Shown here: one piece after another, positions 17,623 to 25,127 of the stretch
Layout: every line of letters begins with the position of its first letter
How positions within the stretch are numbered: the stretch's first letter is position 1
Origin: Methylorubrum populi
GTDB lineage: Bacteria > Pseudomonadota > Alphaproteobacteria > Rhizobiales > Beijerinckiaceae
Direction: 5' to 3'
DNA length: 64,000 nt
Assembly (NCBI RefSeq): GCF_002355515.1
Contig: NZ_AP014809.1
Location: 4,302,501-4,366,500 of the forward strand
Notes under the pieces: model-generated
What the model was told of the DNA's origin: nothing
Databases searched by the model: none
What the model saw: the letters and a program-made list of their open reading frames with translations, nothing else
Program-made: the position numbers and the translations under genes

Positions 17623-17972
17623 GTCTCGGCCCTCGTGACCGTAACGGTGCAGCGCGTCGCGCCGACATCCTCGATGAGGGCCTCGAACCGCACCCCCTGG
17701 TCGAGGCAGCCGAGCAGGCTCACGAGGCCGCGGAACGCGGCGAGGGCGCCGACGGTCGCCCCGTCGGCGGTGCGGCAGACTGCGGTGCTGGCGCCCGCGC
17801 CGGCCACGAGGTCAACCTCCAACACGTCCCCGGCCTGCAGGCCGCGCGTGGCGTCGCGGCGGACACCGATCAGGTCGACCGTGAAGGTCAGGTCGCACTC
17901 GTCGGACCCTGTCCGGACCTGTCCCATGCCGTACGGCATGCGGCGGCGTTTGGGTGGGAGCCCTCCGCCCAT
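17619..17972 (-). CDS. Small beta-rich protein, possibly HIRAN-like (copy 1)
   Basis: A 117-residue protein whose core (residues about 24-115) alternates short strands with a Leu-Gln-Ala-Gly-Asp-Val-Leu-Glu-Val-Asp segment, an Ala-Val-Cys-Arg-Thr-Ala-Asp-Gly stretch and a helix with Leu-Leu-Gly-Cys-Leu. The plan (Gly-Asp-x-Leu, then a residue pair before x-Gly-x-x-Val-Gly, then a helix and a final strand) recalls HIRAN domains, but similarity is weak. It is a paralog of the gene at 19798-20199. It starts three bases after the QueC-like stop, behind GGAGGG, and overlaps the PfkB fusion gene. Confidence 0.65.
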   Translation of the reverse strand: MGGGLPPKRRRMPYGMGQVRTGSDECDLTFTVDLIGVRRDATRGLQAGDVLEVDLVAGAGASTAVCRTADGATVGALAAFRGLVSLLGCLDQGVRFEALIEDVGATRCTVTVTRAET

Positions 17973-17975
17973 TCG

Positions 17976-18620
17976 TCAGCCCTCCGCCCGCGCCGCGTCC
18001 GGTCGGTCCGGGGCCGCGCGGGATGCCTTCGCGTCGGACCGCAGGCCGAACGACCGCAAGGTCTCGCGATGCTTCTCGCATCCGCGGCACCGCCCGCAGG
18101 CATATTCCATGACGTGACAGGAGAATGTCGCCCCGAGCGCCGAGGCGGGAAGGCCGGACGCCGCGAGCAGGGCCGGCCCGCTCAGGTGGCGTGCGGGCGC
18201 CACGACGCGCACCCCACCCTCCTGGAGCCGCATCAGTCGGTCGAGCGTCCGCAGGAATGGGGCGCGTCCGTCGGCGTGGACATCGGTCGCCACCGTTCCG
18301 ATGAGGATCTCCGACAGGCCTTCCGCGACGAAGCGCATGCCTGCCAGGGTGACCAGGATCTGGTTGCGGTAGGGCCACCATTCGGGGGCACGCGCGAGCG
18401 CGGCGGGCTCCCCGCCGGCCAGGGGGCCGAGGCCAAGCGCGGACAGGTCGACCTGAAGCGTTTCGAGCCGCAGCCCGAACTCGGCCGCGATGGATGTCGC
18501 GGCAGCCCTTTCGCCCGCCGCCGGTCGCTGGCCGTAATCGACGAACAGGCAGGCGTCCGGCCTCTGCCACCAGGCGAGGGCGGTCGAATCGAGACCGCCG
18601 GAAAACAGCAGAACCCTCAT
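17976..18620 (-). CDS. QueC-like PP-loop ATPase (7-cyano-7-deazaguanine synthase family)
   Basis: A 214-residue protein. The PP-loop Ser-Gly-Gly-Leu-Asp-Ser lies at residues 7-12 and Arg85-Asn86 fits the QueC Arg-Asn motif. The zinc site is complete: Cys168, Cys175, Cys178 and Cys181 in a C-x6-C-x2-C-x2-C pattern. QueC makes preQ0 from 7-carboxy-7-deazaguanine; related enzymes serve in type IV CBASS and Qat defence. No queD, queE or queF is nearby, so a housekeeping queuosine role is unlikely. ATG 18620 overlaps the previous stop as ATGA. It lies between two copies of the small protein plus PfkB fusion module. Confidence 0.85.
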   Translation of the reverse strand: MRVLLFSGGLDSTALAWWQRPDACLFVDYGQRPAAGERAAATSIAAEFGLRLETLQVDLSALGLGPLAGGEPAALARAPEWWPYRNQILVTLAGMRFVAEGLSEILIGTVATDVHADGRAPFLRTLDRLMRLQEGGVRVVAPARHLSGPALLAASGLPASALGATFSCHVMEYACGRCRGCEKHRETLRSFGLRSDAKASRAAPDRPDAARAEG

Positions 18621-19801
18621 CGCAGCGAGGCCCACACGACCCGATAGAGGGCGGAGGCGAAATCGTCGACGACCTCGCAGCCGGTGCCGGCCAGCATGGT
18701 CAGATGATGCTCGTCGAGGCGTTCGGCCAGCACGACCACAGGGATGCCGCGCGCCCGCGCATGTCCAACCTCGAAGATGGAGCCTGGGTCCGCCCCGTCG
18801 AGCAGGGCGAGCACGGCTTGGCAGCCGTCGAGCCCCGCGAGGTCGGCGGTGGCGAGGGCGACGGCACCGCCCCCCGTGCCCACGTCGTGCAACGGCGAGA
18901 AGACAGACGCGCCGAGGGCGTGCAGCCGGTCCCGTGCCTCCTCGACGAGCCAGCGTTGGGCGATGTGGAAGAACGGGGCCGCGAGGTAGACGCGGCCGGG
19001 CTCCCCGCCCACGGGTGCGAGCGCCTGGTCGGCGAGGTCGGCGGCCGCGGGCAGCGGCAGCGAGCGCGTGTCGACGAAATGGTGGACCGCGCGCGACGCC
19101 AAGTCGGCCGCCACCGCGGCGTCGAGGCCGCGCTCGCCCCAGTGATGCGCGAAGGCGGCGCTGAAGACGTCGCCCGAGCCGATCTTGAACACGCGGGCGG
19201 ATCGATAAGCGGGCACCGCGACGGGGTCGCGACCAGGCCGGTGGACGGTCGCGCCCGAGCAGCCACGCTTGACCACGACCACGTCGGCCGCGTGCAGGGC
19301 GAGAACGGCCTCGCCTGCGGCCGGCCCCTCCTCGCCCGTCGCCGCCTCCGCCTCCCCCTCGTTCAGGACTACGGCCAGGGTCTCGGCCCGGGACCCGTTG
19401 GCGCGGAACGGGACAACGTCGTCGCCCTGCGGGTCGTGGACCGCCCGCTCCGCGGACACGACCGCGTCGCCCTCCACGAAGCCGAAACGCAGCACGACCC
19501 GCCCCTCGACCGAGAGGGCCGGGTGTCGCGTCGGCACGGCGGGCCGCAACGTGGCCGGCGACAGGGCATGGAAGTAGCCGAAGCTGATCTCCTCGGCGAT
19601 GGGCATTACCGTCGCCGTCACCCCGCAGGCGTGCATCGAGCTCTCGACGTCGCGGGCCCAGCCTGCGAAGGCATAGGTGTGAAGGCTGCTGCCCGGCGAG
19701 AGCTGCCCGACCGCCGCGGCGGCGCGGCCGCCCGAACCGAACAGCCGGCGCCAGCGCGGGATCTCGCAGATCTCCAGGTAGGACCCTCCGGCGACGATCA
19801 A
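18617..19801 (-). CDS. PfkB-like kinase fused to nucleoside 2-deoxyribosyltransferase (copy 2, catalytic residues kept)
   Basis: A 394-residue paralog of the protein at 16435-17622. Residues 1-260 are PfkB/ribokinase-like with Gly-Ser-Gly-Asp at 208-211. Residues 270-375 are a deoxyribosyltransferase domain: Arg-Val-Tyr-Leu-Ala-Ala-Pro at 270-276, Asp335 in Leu-Leu-Asp-Gly, and the catalytic Glu344 in Ile-Phe-Glu-Val-Gly-His-Ala. It could phosphorylate a nucleoside or sugar and cleave or exchange a nucleobase. The TTG start at 19801 overlaps the stop of the preceding gene (TTGA), as in copy 1 with GTGA; no better start exists. Confidence 0.8.
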   Translation of the reverse strand: MIVAGGSYLEICEIPRWRRLFGSGGRAAAAVGQLSPGSSLHTYAFAGWARDVESSMHACGVTATVMPIAEEISFGYFHALSPATLRPAVPTRHPALSVEGRVVLRFGFVEGDAVVSAERAVHDPQGDDVVPFRANGSRAETLAVVLNEGEAEAATGEEGPAAGEAVLALHAADVVVVKRGCSGATVHRPGRDPVAVPAYRSARVFKIGSGDVFSAAFAHHWGERGLDAAVAADLASRAVHHFVDTRSLPLPAAADLADQALAPVGGEPGRVYLAAPFFHIAQRWLVEEARDRLHALGASVFSPLHDVGTGGGAVALATADLAGLDGCQAVLALLDGADPGSIFEVGHARARGIPVVVLAERLDEHHLTMLAGTGCEVVDDFASALYRVVWASLR

Positions 19802-20199
19802 CCCAGCACCGGTGCGATGGCGACGCGACAGAGGAGGCGGCCGACCTGCGTCACGGTCGCCGCGTAGCGGTGGTGGGTGCGCAGGCAACCGAGAAGTTCG
19901 TCGAGGCCTTCGACGTTCGCCAGCGTGCCGACCACCTGCCCGGCGGGGCGGGTACGGCACACGGCGGTCTCGAACGCACCCGCCCTGTGCAGCGCGACGT
20001 CCAGGACGTCGCCGATGCGCACGACGGCGACGACGTCGGCCCGGACCCCGGTCAGTTCGACGTCGTAACTGAGGTCGCAGGGCGAGCCCGTAGGCGCGTT
20101 CCCGCCCTCCGATCCGGCGGTCGAGCCCGGCGCTCCCGGCCCTGCACCGGCCGGCGCGACCAGGCGACGGCCCGAACTCTTCTTGCTGCCCCCCGACAT
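19798..20199 (-). CDS. Small beta-rich protein, possibly HIRAN-like (copy 2)
   Basis: A 133-residue paralog of the protein at 17619-17972. The shared core begins at Cys-Asp-Leu (here about residue 43) and includes Ile-Gly-Asp-Val-Leu-Asp-Val, Ala-Val-Cys-Arg-Thr and Leu-Leu-Gly-Cys-Leu. The first 40 residues are a basic, Gly/Pro-rich linker absent from copy 1. ATG 20199 follows a weak GCGGG. It lies 61 bases after the glycosylase stop and overlaps the PfkB fusion start. Function unknown; constant linkage to the fusion suggests they act as a pair. Confidence 0.65.
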   Translation of the reverse strand: MSGGSKKSSGRRLVAPAGAGPGAPGSTAGSEGGNAPTGSPCDLSYDVELTGVRADVVAVVRIGDVLDVALHRAGAFETAVCRTRPAGQVVGTLANVEGLDELLGCLRTHHRYAATVTQVGRLLCRVAIAPVLG

Positions 20200-20260
20200 C
20201 CCGCTTGCCCGGCCACTGGTGAAGGAGACCTGATTTCTTATCGGCCTCCGCCGTCGCCGG

Positions 20261-20995
20261 TCAAACCGGTCCCCGGCCGATGTTGCGCATCGCCCGCCAC
20301 ATGACGGCATCGACCAGCGACGGCTTCGCGTCCAGGGCCACGCAGAACTGCAGGAAGCGCCGTTCGAGCGCCTCGTAGTCCCGCGGGAGGCGGATCGGCC
20401 GCTCGAACAGGCCGATCAGGAGGCCTGCACGGATGATGTGAATGTCGAGGATGGCGACCTCGTCCGAGCCCAGCCAGTTCCGGGTGACCCACGAGGCGGT
20501 CTTCGGACCGACGCCGGGCAGGCGCATCAGGTGGCGTCGGAAGGCCAGGGCGTCGCTCGACGGCGGCGGATCGGTCTCGATCAGCGTCAGCGCGTCGGCG
20601 AGCCTGCCCGCCCTCTGCTTCGGGAAGCGGTAGCGCACCGACCTTTCGCCGATGCGGACCGGCCTGCGCAGGAGGGCCTCGATCTCATCGGCCCCAGGAC
20701 GACGGCCAGGCTCGAAGATCCCATCCGCGGCCAGCGCGCGATGGACCGCGTGGTTGACCTCGGCCGTGATGCCGTAGCCCCCGAGCAGACAGAAGCCGAT
20801 CTCGTGAGCCAGGCTGACCTCCCGCCCCACGAACCCGTCGACCGGTTCGCTGGCCCGACCGACCATGAAAGCCCAGAACGCGGCACTCGGCACCCATTCC
20901 GGGCGCCCCCACCGCACCCCCGGCATCAATTCGGCCTCCGGGTCCGCGGGAATCGTCGCGACCGACCGCGGCCTCCCGGACGTCTGAGCCTGCAT
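20261..20995 (-). CDS. OGG-like 8-oxoguanine DNA glycosylase (HhH-GPD)
   Basis: A 244-residue protein. The helix-hairpin-helix reads Leu-Pro-Gly-Val-Gly-Pro-Lys-Thr-Ala-Ser around residues 159-168, followed by Leu-Asp-Ile-His-Ile at 183-187. Lys165 and Asp184 correspond to the catalytic Lys and Asp of bifunctional OGG enzymes. OGG homologs occur as ancillary genes in type IV CBASS together with QueC. It is first in the minus-strand operon and divergent from the XRE gene at 21041, with 45 AT-rich bases between. I take ATG 20995; a later Met at residue 24 is possible. Confidence 0.8.
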   Translation of the reverse strand: MQAQTSGRPRSVATIPADPEAELMPGVRWGRPEWVPSAAFWAFMVGRASEPVDGFVGREVSLAHEIGFCLLGGYGITAEVNHAVHRALAADGIFEPGRRPGADEIEALLRRPVRIGERSVRYRFPKQRAGRLADALTLIETDPPPSSDALAFRRHLMRLPGVGPKTASWVTRNWLGSDEVAILDIHIIRAGLLIGLFERPIRLPRDYEALERRFLQFCVALDAKPSLVDAVMWRAMRNIGRGPV

Positions 20996-21040
20996 CCTGC
21001 GTGCCTTGATTATTCGTTTCCATTCGATTTTATTGACTTC
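20996..21040. promoter_or_regulatory. Divergent AT-rich promoter region with operator-like sequence
   Basis: This 45-base gap between the glycosylase gene and the XRE regulator is far richer in A and T than its surroundings. ATTCGTTTCCATTC at 21012-21025 recurs inverted, with one change, at 21358-21371 at the end of the XRE gene (GAATGAAAACGAAT). The XRE protein is a natural candidate to bind both copies and control the operon. Confidence 0.5.
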
Positions 21041-21373
21041 ATGAGCGGAAGCAAGCGGGCGGCTGACGGCGGGGATGCGCATGCGCTGGCGATTGCCCTC
21101 GGTCGCGCGCGTCGAGAGCGCGGGCTTACGCAGGCTGCCCTTGCCAAGATCCTCGGCGCGAGCCAGGCGACCGTATCGAAGCTGTTGGCTGGGCAACATA
21201 AGCCTAGACCCGGGCTGCATCTCGCCGCGGTTCGGTTCATCGGTGCGCACCCGTCGGAGGATCCCGCGGCTTCCTCGGACCTGACGCGGCGCGTGGAGGC
21301 GGCTGCAGGTCAGTCGGTCGCGTTCCGAGCGCTCCTGGAGGCCGCGGTGGCGCTCTTGAATGAAAACGAATAG
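21041..21373 (+). CDS. XRE-family helix-turn-helix regulator
   Basis: A 110-residue protein. The HTH spans about residues 15-55: Leu-Gly-Arg-Ala-Arg-Arg-Glu-Arg-Gly-Leu-Thr-Gln-Ala-Ala-Leu, then Gly-Ala-Ser-Gln-Ala-Thr-Val-Ser-Lys-Leu-Leu. The remaining half is helical and may dimerise. It is divergent from the glycosylase-QueC operon, which suggests it controls that operon. ATG 21041 is the first good start; a ribosome site is not obvious. Confidence 0.85.
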   Translation: MSGSKRAADGGDAHALAIALGRARRERGLTQAALAKILGASQATVSKLLAGQHKPRPGLHLAAVRFIGAHPSEDPAASSDLTRRVEAAAGQSVAFRALLEAAVALLNENE

Positions 21374-21767
21374 CCGCTTCGAGCGGTGCGGCAAGGTCGG
21401 GGACCGTCGTTCTCGGCGCCGGATGGAACGTGCCCCGGGACCAGGCCGAGGCGGCGCGCCCGGGCGGCGGGAACCGGCGCCTCGATGACGAGCGCGGGTG
21501 CCGCCCCCCCGGGTCGGGTCGCTCAAACCAAGGCACCCACGGCGGGCAGGCCCCGACAAGATCGCGGCGCCCGGGCGCCGGCGGCGCTCGGCCCCTTCGG
21601 CGTGGGATGACAATGGTCCGGCGTGCGGATACGGCGTCGGCCGAGGTGTTTGCCGACTTCGAACGGATCGGCTCGCCCTCGGCCTGCCCGACGCGACGTC
21701 GCCCGGGCTACGCCATCGCCTTCCCATCGGCAGGAGCATTTGTCTCGGGGTGCCCCACGCCTTTCGC
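21374..21767. other. Gene-free or leader region before the PemK-like gene
   Basis: About 390 bases with no convincing separate gene. The frame of the PemK-like protein stays open back to 21498, but residues before 21768 are compositionally non-coding (Arg/Pro/Gly-rich). A GTG at 21750 preceded at a distance by AGGAG (21732-21736) is an alternative start. Confidence 0.4.
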
Positions 21768-22484
21768 ATGTTCAAGGCCATGACGGATCTCGGCTTCGCC
21801 CAGGGCGAGGCGCTCGCCGTCGGCGGATTGATGGAGATTTCCCGGCATCCCGATACCCGCTTCAACGGCGAGGCTTGCCTCGACCGGCTGTGCGAGGGAG
21901 GCTTCGCCGAAGAGACCGCCGAGGCGGTGGCCAGCGCGTTGCGCCACTGCTTCCTGTCGGAAAAGGCCACCGCGCAGTACGAGCGGACCAAGCTGAAGAC
22001 GGCGCTGGTTCGCGGCGGCATCGCCGCCGCGAAGGCGGACGCGTTCCTGACGACGCTGGAAGGTTCGGTCGTCACGCGCCGCACGGCCGAGGTCAGGCGG
22101 CCGGTTCCGCACGCTCCGAGCCCCGGCCGGGTCGTGATGTGCGATTTCACCTACCTCGTGAAGCCGGAGATGCAGAAGGAACGGCGGGCGATCGTCGTGT
22201 CCTCGCGCTCGGCCGGCGCCGCCGGGCGCTGCACGGTGGTGCCGGTGAGCAAGAGCCCGCCCCGGGAGAACAACACCCATCATTTCCGGTTCGAGCCGGG
22301 CACGTATCCCTTCTTCCACCAGACCGACCCGGTTTGGGCCGTCTGCGACCACATCTACACCGTTTCCTTGGTCCGGCTGTGGCAGGTCAACGTGAACCGC
22401 CGCCCGGCGCTGCCGTCCATCTCGCCCGCCGAGCTCGCCGGCATCCGAGCGCTCCTCGGAACCGTGCTAGGCCTCGATCATTGA
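21768..22484 (+). CDS. PemK/MazF-like toxin domain protein with N-terminal extension
   Basis: A 238-residue protein. Residues about 120-230 resemble the PemK/MazF endoribonuclease fold: Gly-Arg-Val-Val-Met-Cys-Asp-Phe, Lys-Glu-Arg-Arg-Ala-Ile-Val-Val-Ser-Ser, Cys-Thr-Val-Val-Pro-Val-Ser-Lys-Ser-Pro and Trp-Ala-Val-Cys-Asp-His-Ile. The first 115 residues are a helical extension not usual for stand-alone MazF toxins; it may be an antitoxin-like or targeting domain. No separate antitoxin gene is adjacent unless the XRE gene at 21041 serves. A terminator follows at 22605. Confidence 0.7.
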   Translation: MFKAMTDLGFAQGEALAVGGLMEISRHPDTRFNGEACLDRLCEGGFAEETAEAVASALRHCFLSEKATAQYERTKLKTALVRGGIAAAKADAFLTTLEGSVVTRRTAEVRRPVPHAPSPGRVVMCDFTYLVKPEMQKERRAIVVSSRSAGAAGRCTVVPVSKSPPRENNTHHFRFEPGTYPFFHQTDPVWAVCDHIYTVSLVRLWQVNVNRRPALPSISPAELAGIRALLGTVLGLDH

Positions 22485-22604
22485 CCCGGCGAGGCGGATA
22501 TGCGATATCCCTCTCACTCGCTGGAGGCGGGTCACACCGTCTTTTCAGCTGACCGAGGATGCTCGCCATCCGAGGTCGGGGTTTGCCCGCGGGTATTCCC
22601 CTCA

Positions 22605-22638
22605 AACGAAAGCCCCGCTCAGGCGGGGCTTTTTCGTT
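22605..22638 (+). terminator. Rho-independent terminator
   Basis: AGCCCCGC and GCGGGGCT form a stem (22611-22630) flanked by AACGAA and TTTTCGTT, which extends the pairing and supplies a T-run on the plus strand. It lies 120 bases after the PemK-like gene. The remaining bases between 22485 and 22784 hold no gene. Confidence 0.85.
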
Positions 22639-22784
22639 GGTGGTATGCGCTTCGAACGCACAACGACCGCCGTACACCCAAGCTGCGCTCCCTCCTGGCA
22701 CACGTCACGGCCCGAGAGGCGAGAGCTTAAGCTTGGCGAGGGCCGGCCCTGCATCCGGGCGTCGGCGCCATCGGCCGACGTGGG

Positions 22785-23531
22785 CTAGGGCCGATCCGAG
22801 GCGGCACCCTGGCAGAACCGAACAAGGTCTGCAGGATCGACATCGTCGGACACGGCCCAGAACCAATCCAACAACTCGGGCAGCCACTGGCGACCGATGC
22901 AGCAGCGCGTCCGTCCGGGCCGACTCAGGTCGAGGCGCGACAGGGTGCCGGCCATGACCAAGCGCCGCTCTCGATGGACCAGGACGTGAAGTTCGGCACC
23001 GCTGCACGCGATCCGAACTCGGGTCTCCGGCGTGCCGACGACGAGGGCGATCTCATCGCCGCGCATCGAGTCCTTCGCTCCAAGGGAAGCGGTGCACTCG
23101 GCGAGGAACCGAACGAGCTTCGGGCCCGTGAGGCGGGCTTGGCGCGCCGGGAACCGTGCGACGAAGGGTGAGCGCTCGGAATGCGACCGGCGCGGCGGTC
23201 CGAAGTTCCGCGGCGAGGTCTCGCCGGCGAACGCGCGCCATGGCGCAGCCACTGCCTCCAGCACGGACAACCACTCTCCAACGAGGCAGTACCCGGTCGG
23301 CGGCGCCCCATCCCTCGCGGTCAAGGAGGCAACGAGCGTTCCCCGCACGATCAGGCGAAAAGCCCGCGCGCCCGCGGCGGTGACCAGGCCGCGGATGACC
23401 ATGCCGGGAGCGATCTCGTGCTCGCTCATGGTTCCGTCGGCGGCCCGGCTGCGCGGCGGCGTCACGACCGAGAGCAGGGCGACGAGAGACAGGACGTGCA
23501 GGCGACGCGCGTCGCCGAACGAGGTATTCAT
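22785..23531 (-). CDS. Hypothetical protein with a probable signal peptide
   Basis: A 248-residue protein that I do not recognise. The N-terminus has a basic start and a hydrophobic stretch (about residues 11-26) ending in Ala-Ala-Asp, consistent with a signal peptide if the ATG at 23531 is used; an internal ATG at 23429 would give a cytoplasmic version. Later parts alternate strands with Trp- and Leu-rich helices, e.g. Leu-Leu-Asp-Trp-Phe-Trp-Ala. Neighbours are other unknown genes of the island. Confidence 0.5.
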   Translation of the reverse strand: MNTSFGDARRLHVLSLVALLSVVTPPRSRAADGTMSEHEIAPGMVIRGLVTAAGARAFRLIVRGTLVASLTARDGAPPTGYCLVGEWLSVLEAVAAPWRAFAGETSPRNFGPPRRSHSERSPFVARFPARQARLTGPKLVRFLAECTASLGAKDSMRGDEIALVVGTPETRVRIACSGAELHVLVHRERRLVMAGTLSRLDLSRPGRTRCCIGRQWLPELLDWFWAVSDDVDPADLVRFCQGAASDRP

Positions 23532-23678
23532 GTGCGCTCCGAATTCATGTTTGCGGTGGATGGTCGAACGGGCAGTAGGCCGCGGGCTTGCCGGGTCTCG
23601 ATCTCCGCCAGCGCCCAGCCTTCTTGCGCGGGGAGCCGATGTGCGCGGCGATGGATTGGCCTTGCCATGGGCGGGCGA

Positions 23679-24212
23679 TCAGACCCGACCCGGCCCGGCG
23701 GGATCGGACCTGCCTTTGCTGCGGGGCCTCTTCGCCGACGGGCTGTAATGCGTCCCGTCGAAGTCGACCCAACCGGCCTTGCGAAGCCGCCGCATCGCGG
23801 CCAGAAGGGAATTGTCGCGCGCCTCGGTCCGCTCGCCCCCGTCCCAGTCCCTCAGCTGTCCGAGCAGCTCCCGGGATGTCAGGGGCTTGCCTGCGCGCTT
23901 GACGAGGTCGTACGCAGCGGCGCTCACCCCCTTGAGCGGGCGGGGGGACCTCTTGGGCCGAGGACCGGCTTGCGGTGCCGCGACCTCCTTGGCGCCGGGC
24001 GGCACCTGCTGCGCAGGCTCCGGGGGTGGAGGCGGCGTGACAGCCTCGGCACCGCGCCCGATGGGCGCCGAAGCCAGCCAGTTCGCCAAGGCAGGGGGCA
24101 CGGCCGCCGTTCCGGACAGGAAGGCGTCGATGACGACGCGCTTGAGCACGGGTTCCGCGTGGAGCCGCCAGTATTCCTCCGCCCGCTCCGCCGCCCAATC
24201 CGAGTCGCCCAT
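23679..24212 (-). CDS. Hypothetical protein with C-terminal winged-helix-like region
   Basis: A 177-residue protein. The N-terminal 55 residues form acidic helices, a Pro-rich linker follows (about 60-90), and residues 95-160 look like a winged helix (Val-Lys-Arg-Ala-Gly-Lys-Pro-Leu-Thr-Ser-Arg-Glu-Leu, then Leu-Arg-Lys-Ala-Gly-Trp-Val). The tail is basic. ATG 24212 (Met-Gly-Asp-Ser) is the likely start. It may bind DNA; nothing else can be said. Confidence 0.55.
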   Translation of the reverse strand: MGDSDWAAERAEEYWRLHAEPVLKRVVIDAFLSGTAAVPPALANWLASAPIGRGAEAVTPPPPPEPAQQVPPGAKEVAAPQAGPRPKRSPRPLKGVSAAAYDLVKRAGKPLTSRELLGQLRDWDGGERTEARDNSLLAAMRRLRKAGWVDFDGTHYSPSAKRPRSKGRSDPAGPGRV

Positions 24213-24614
24213 GGTGCCGTACCTCCGTTGCGCCACACTAACCTCCGACGGTTACACGTCCACATGGATATCTAAGCGGGGTTCGAGGCGACGCGATTTA
24301 TCCACAGGGAGTTTCGCGTCACGGCGGAGGGATGGCCACAGCGAATTGCAGAGATCCTGGTGGACGTGGGTCGGCCGCCGCCGAGGAGCAGGCGACAACA
24401 TACCCGACCGCTTCCGCGCTCGGCGACGGAACCGTCGCCCAGGTCGCGGACCAAGTCGCCGCCTGGGCGGCGGCGTTGAAGGGGCAAGGCGCCTTTCCAG
24501 CCGGACCTCGTCCTGGCCGGGGCGACCCGACGAAGCTTCCGACGCGGCGTTGCCTTGACCGCTCCGTAGCGAGCTGAATCCATTGGCTCACCGTACGCAG
24601 TCCCATGGTCCGCG
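24213..24614. other. Intergenic region without recognised content
   Basis: Some 400 bases separate the divergent genes at 24212 and 24615. Frames here have atypical composition and no ribosome sites. No repeat or terminator was noticed. Confidence 0.4.
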
Positions 24615-25127
24615 ATGTTCCGCCCGTCCTCGATCTTCTTCGCAAACCGCAAGGTGCACGCCCTGCGCGCGCAACTCGCCAATGTCCGGCAGCCTATCGC
24701 CGAGGCGACCGCTCGACAGGTCGTCGCGCTGGCGTGGGGGTGGCAGTCCTGGAGCGAGTTGCTTTCGGCGCTTGAGACGCCCGGCACGCCCACGCCGCTC
24801 GACGAGGAACTCGTCGGCCCGGATGCCCGGGCCGGGGCCATGGGCCTCCTCAACACGCGTATCGTGGGACAGCGCAGCAAGAGTTCCAGCTGCGCTCTCC
24901 AGACCGTCGTCGGCCTGCCGCCGCCGGTTTGCCTATCGCTGAGCGCCTTCCTGCACCTGACCGGACGTCATCCCGTCGGCACTTGGCTGACACCTGAAGC
25001 ATACCGTGAATTGTACGAGGCGTCCGTCGCGCCGAGGCCGGATTGGGCCCTGGATCTCCTGGACCATCAGCGACGGTCGCGGGAGGCGCCGCAGCGGTTT
25101 CCGCTTCCGCCGGATCGACCACGCTGA
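24615..25127 (+). CDS. Hypothetical protein, glyoxalase-related N-terminal motif
   Basis: A 170-residue protein. The N-terminal block Lys-Val-His-Ala-Leu-Arg-Ala-Gln-Leu, then Val-Ala-Leu-Ala-Trp-Gly-Trp-Gln-Ser-Trp-Ser-Glu-Leu-Leu, matches the short helical domain found next to glyoxalase- or ankyrin-type modules in many proteobacterial proteins. The rest, with Cys-Leu-Ser-Leu-Ser-Ala-Phe and Trp-Leu-Thr-Pro-Glu-Ala-Tyr, is unfamiliar. Tail Pro/Arg-rich. Function unknown. Confidence 0.55.
   Translation: MFRPSSIFFANRKVHALRAQLANVRQPIAEATARQVVALAWGWQSWSELLSALETPGTPTPLDEELVGPDARAGAMGLLNTRIVGQRSKSSSCALQTVVGLPPPVCLSLSAFLHLTGRHPVGTWLTPEAYRELYEASVAPRPDWALDLLDHQRRSREAPQRFPLPPDRPR

Noticed and set aside
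17976..18620. Housekeeping queuosine/preQ0 pathway
   Set aside because: The QueC-like gene is embedded in an accessory operon and no queD, queE, queF or tgt gene is present nearby.
15633..20995. Type IV CBASS or Qat system
   Set aside because: QueC- and OGG-like genes fit, but there is no CD-NTase, no TGT, no QatA-type ATPase and no TatD gene anywhere in the window.
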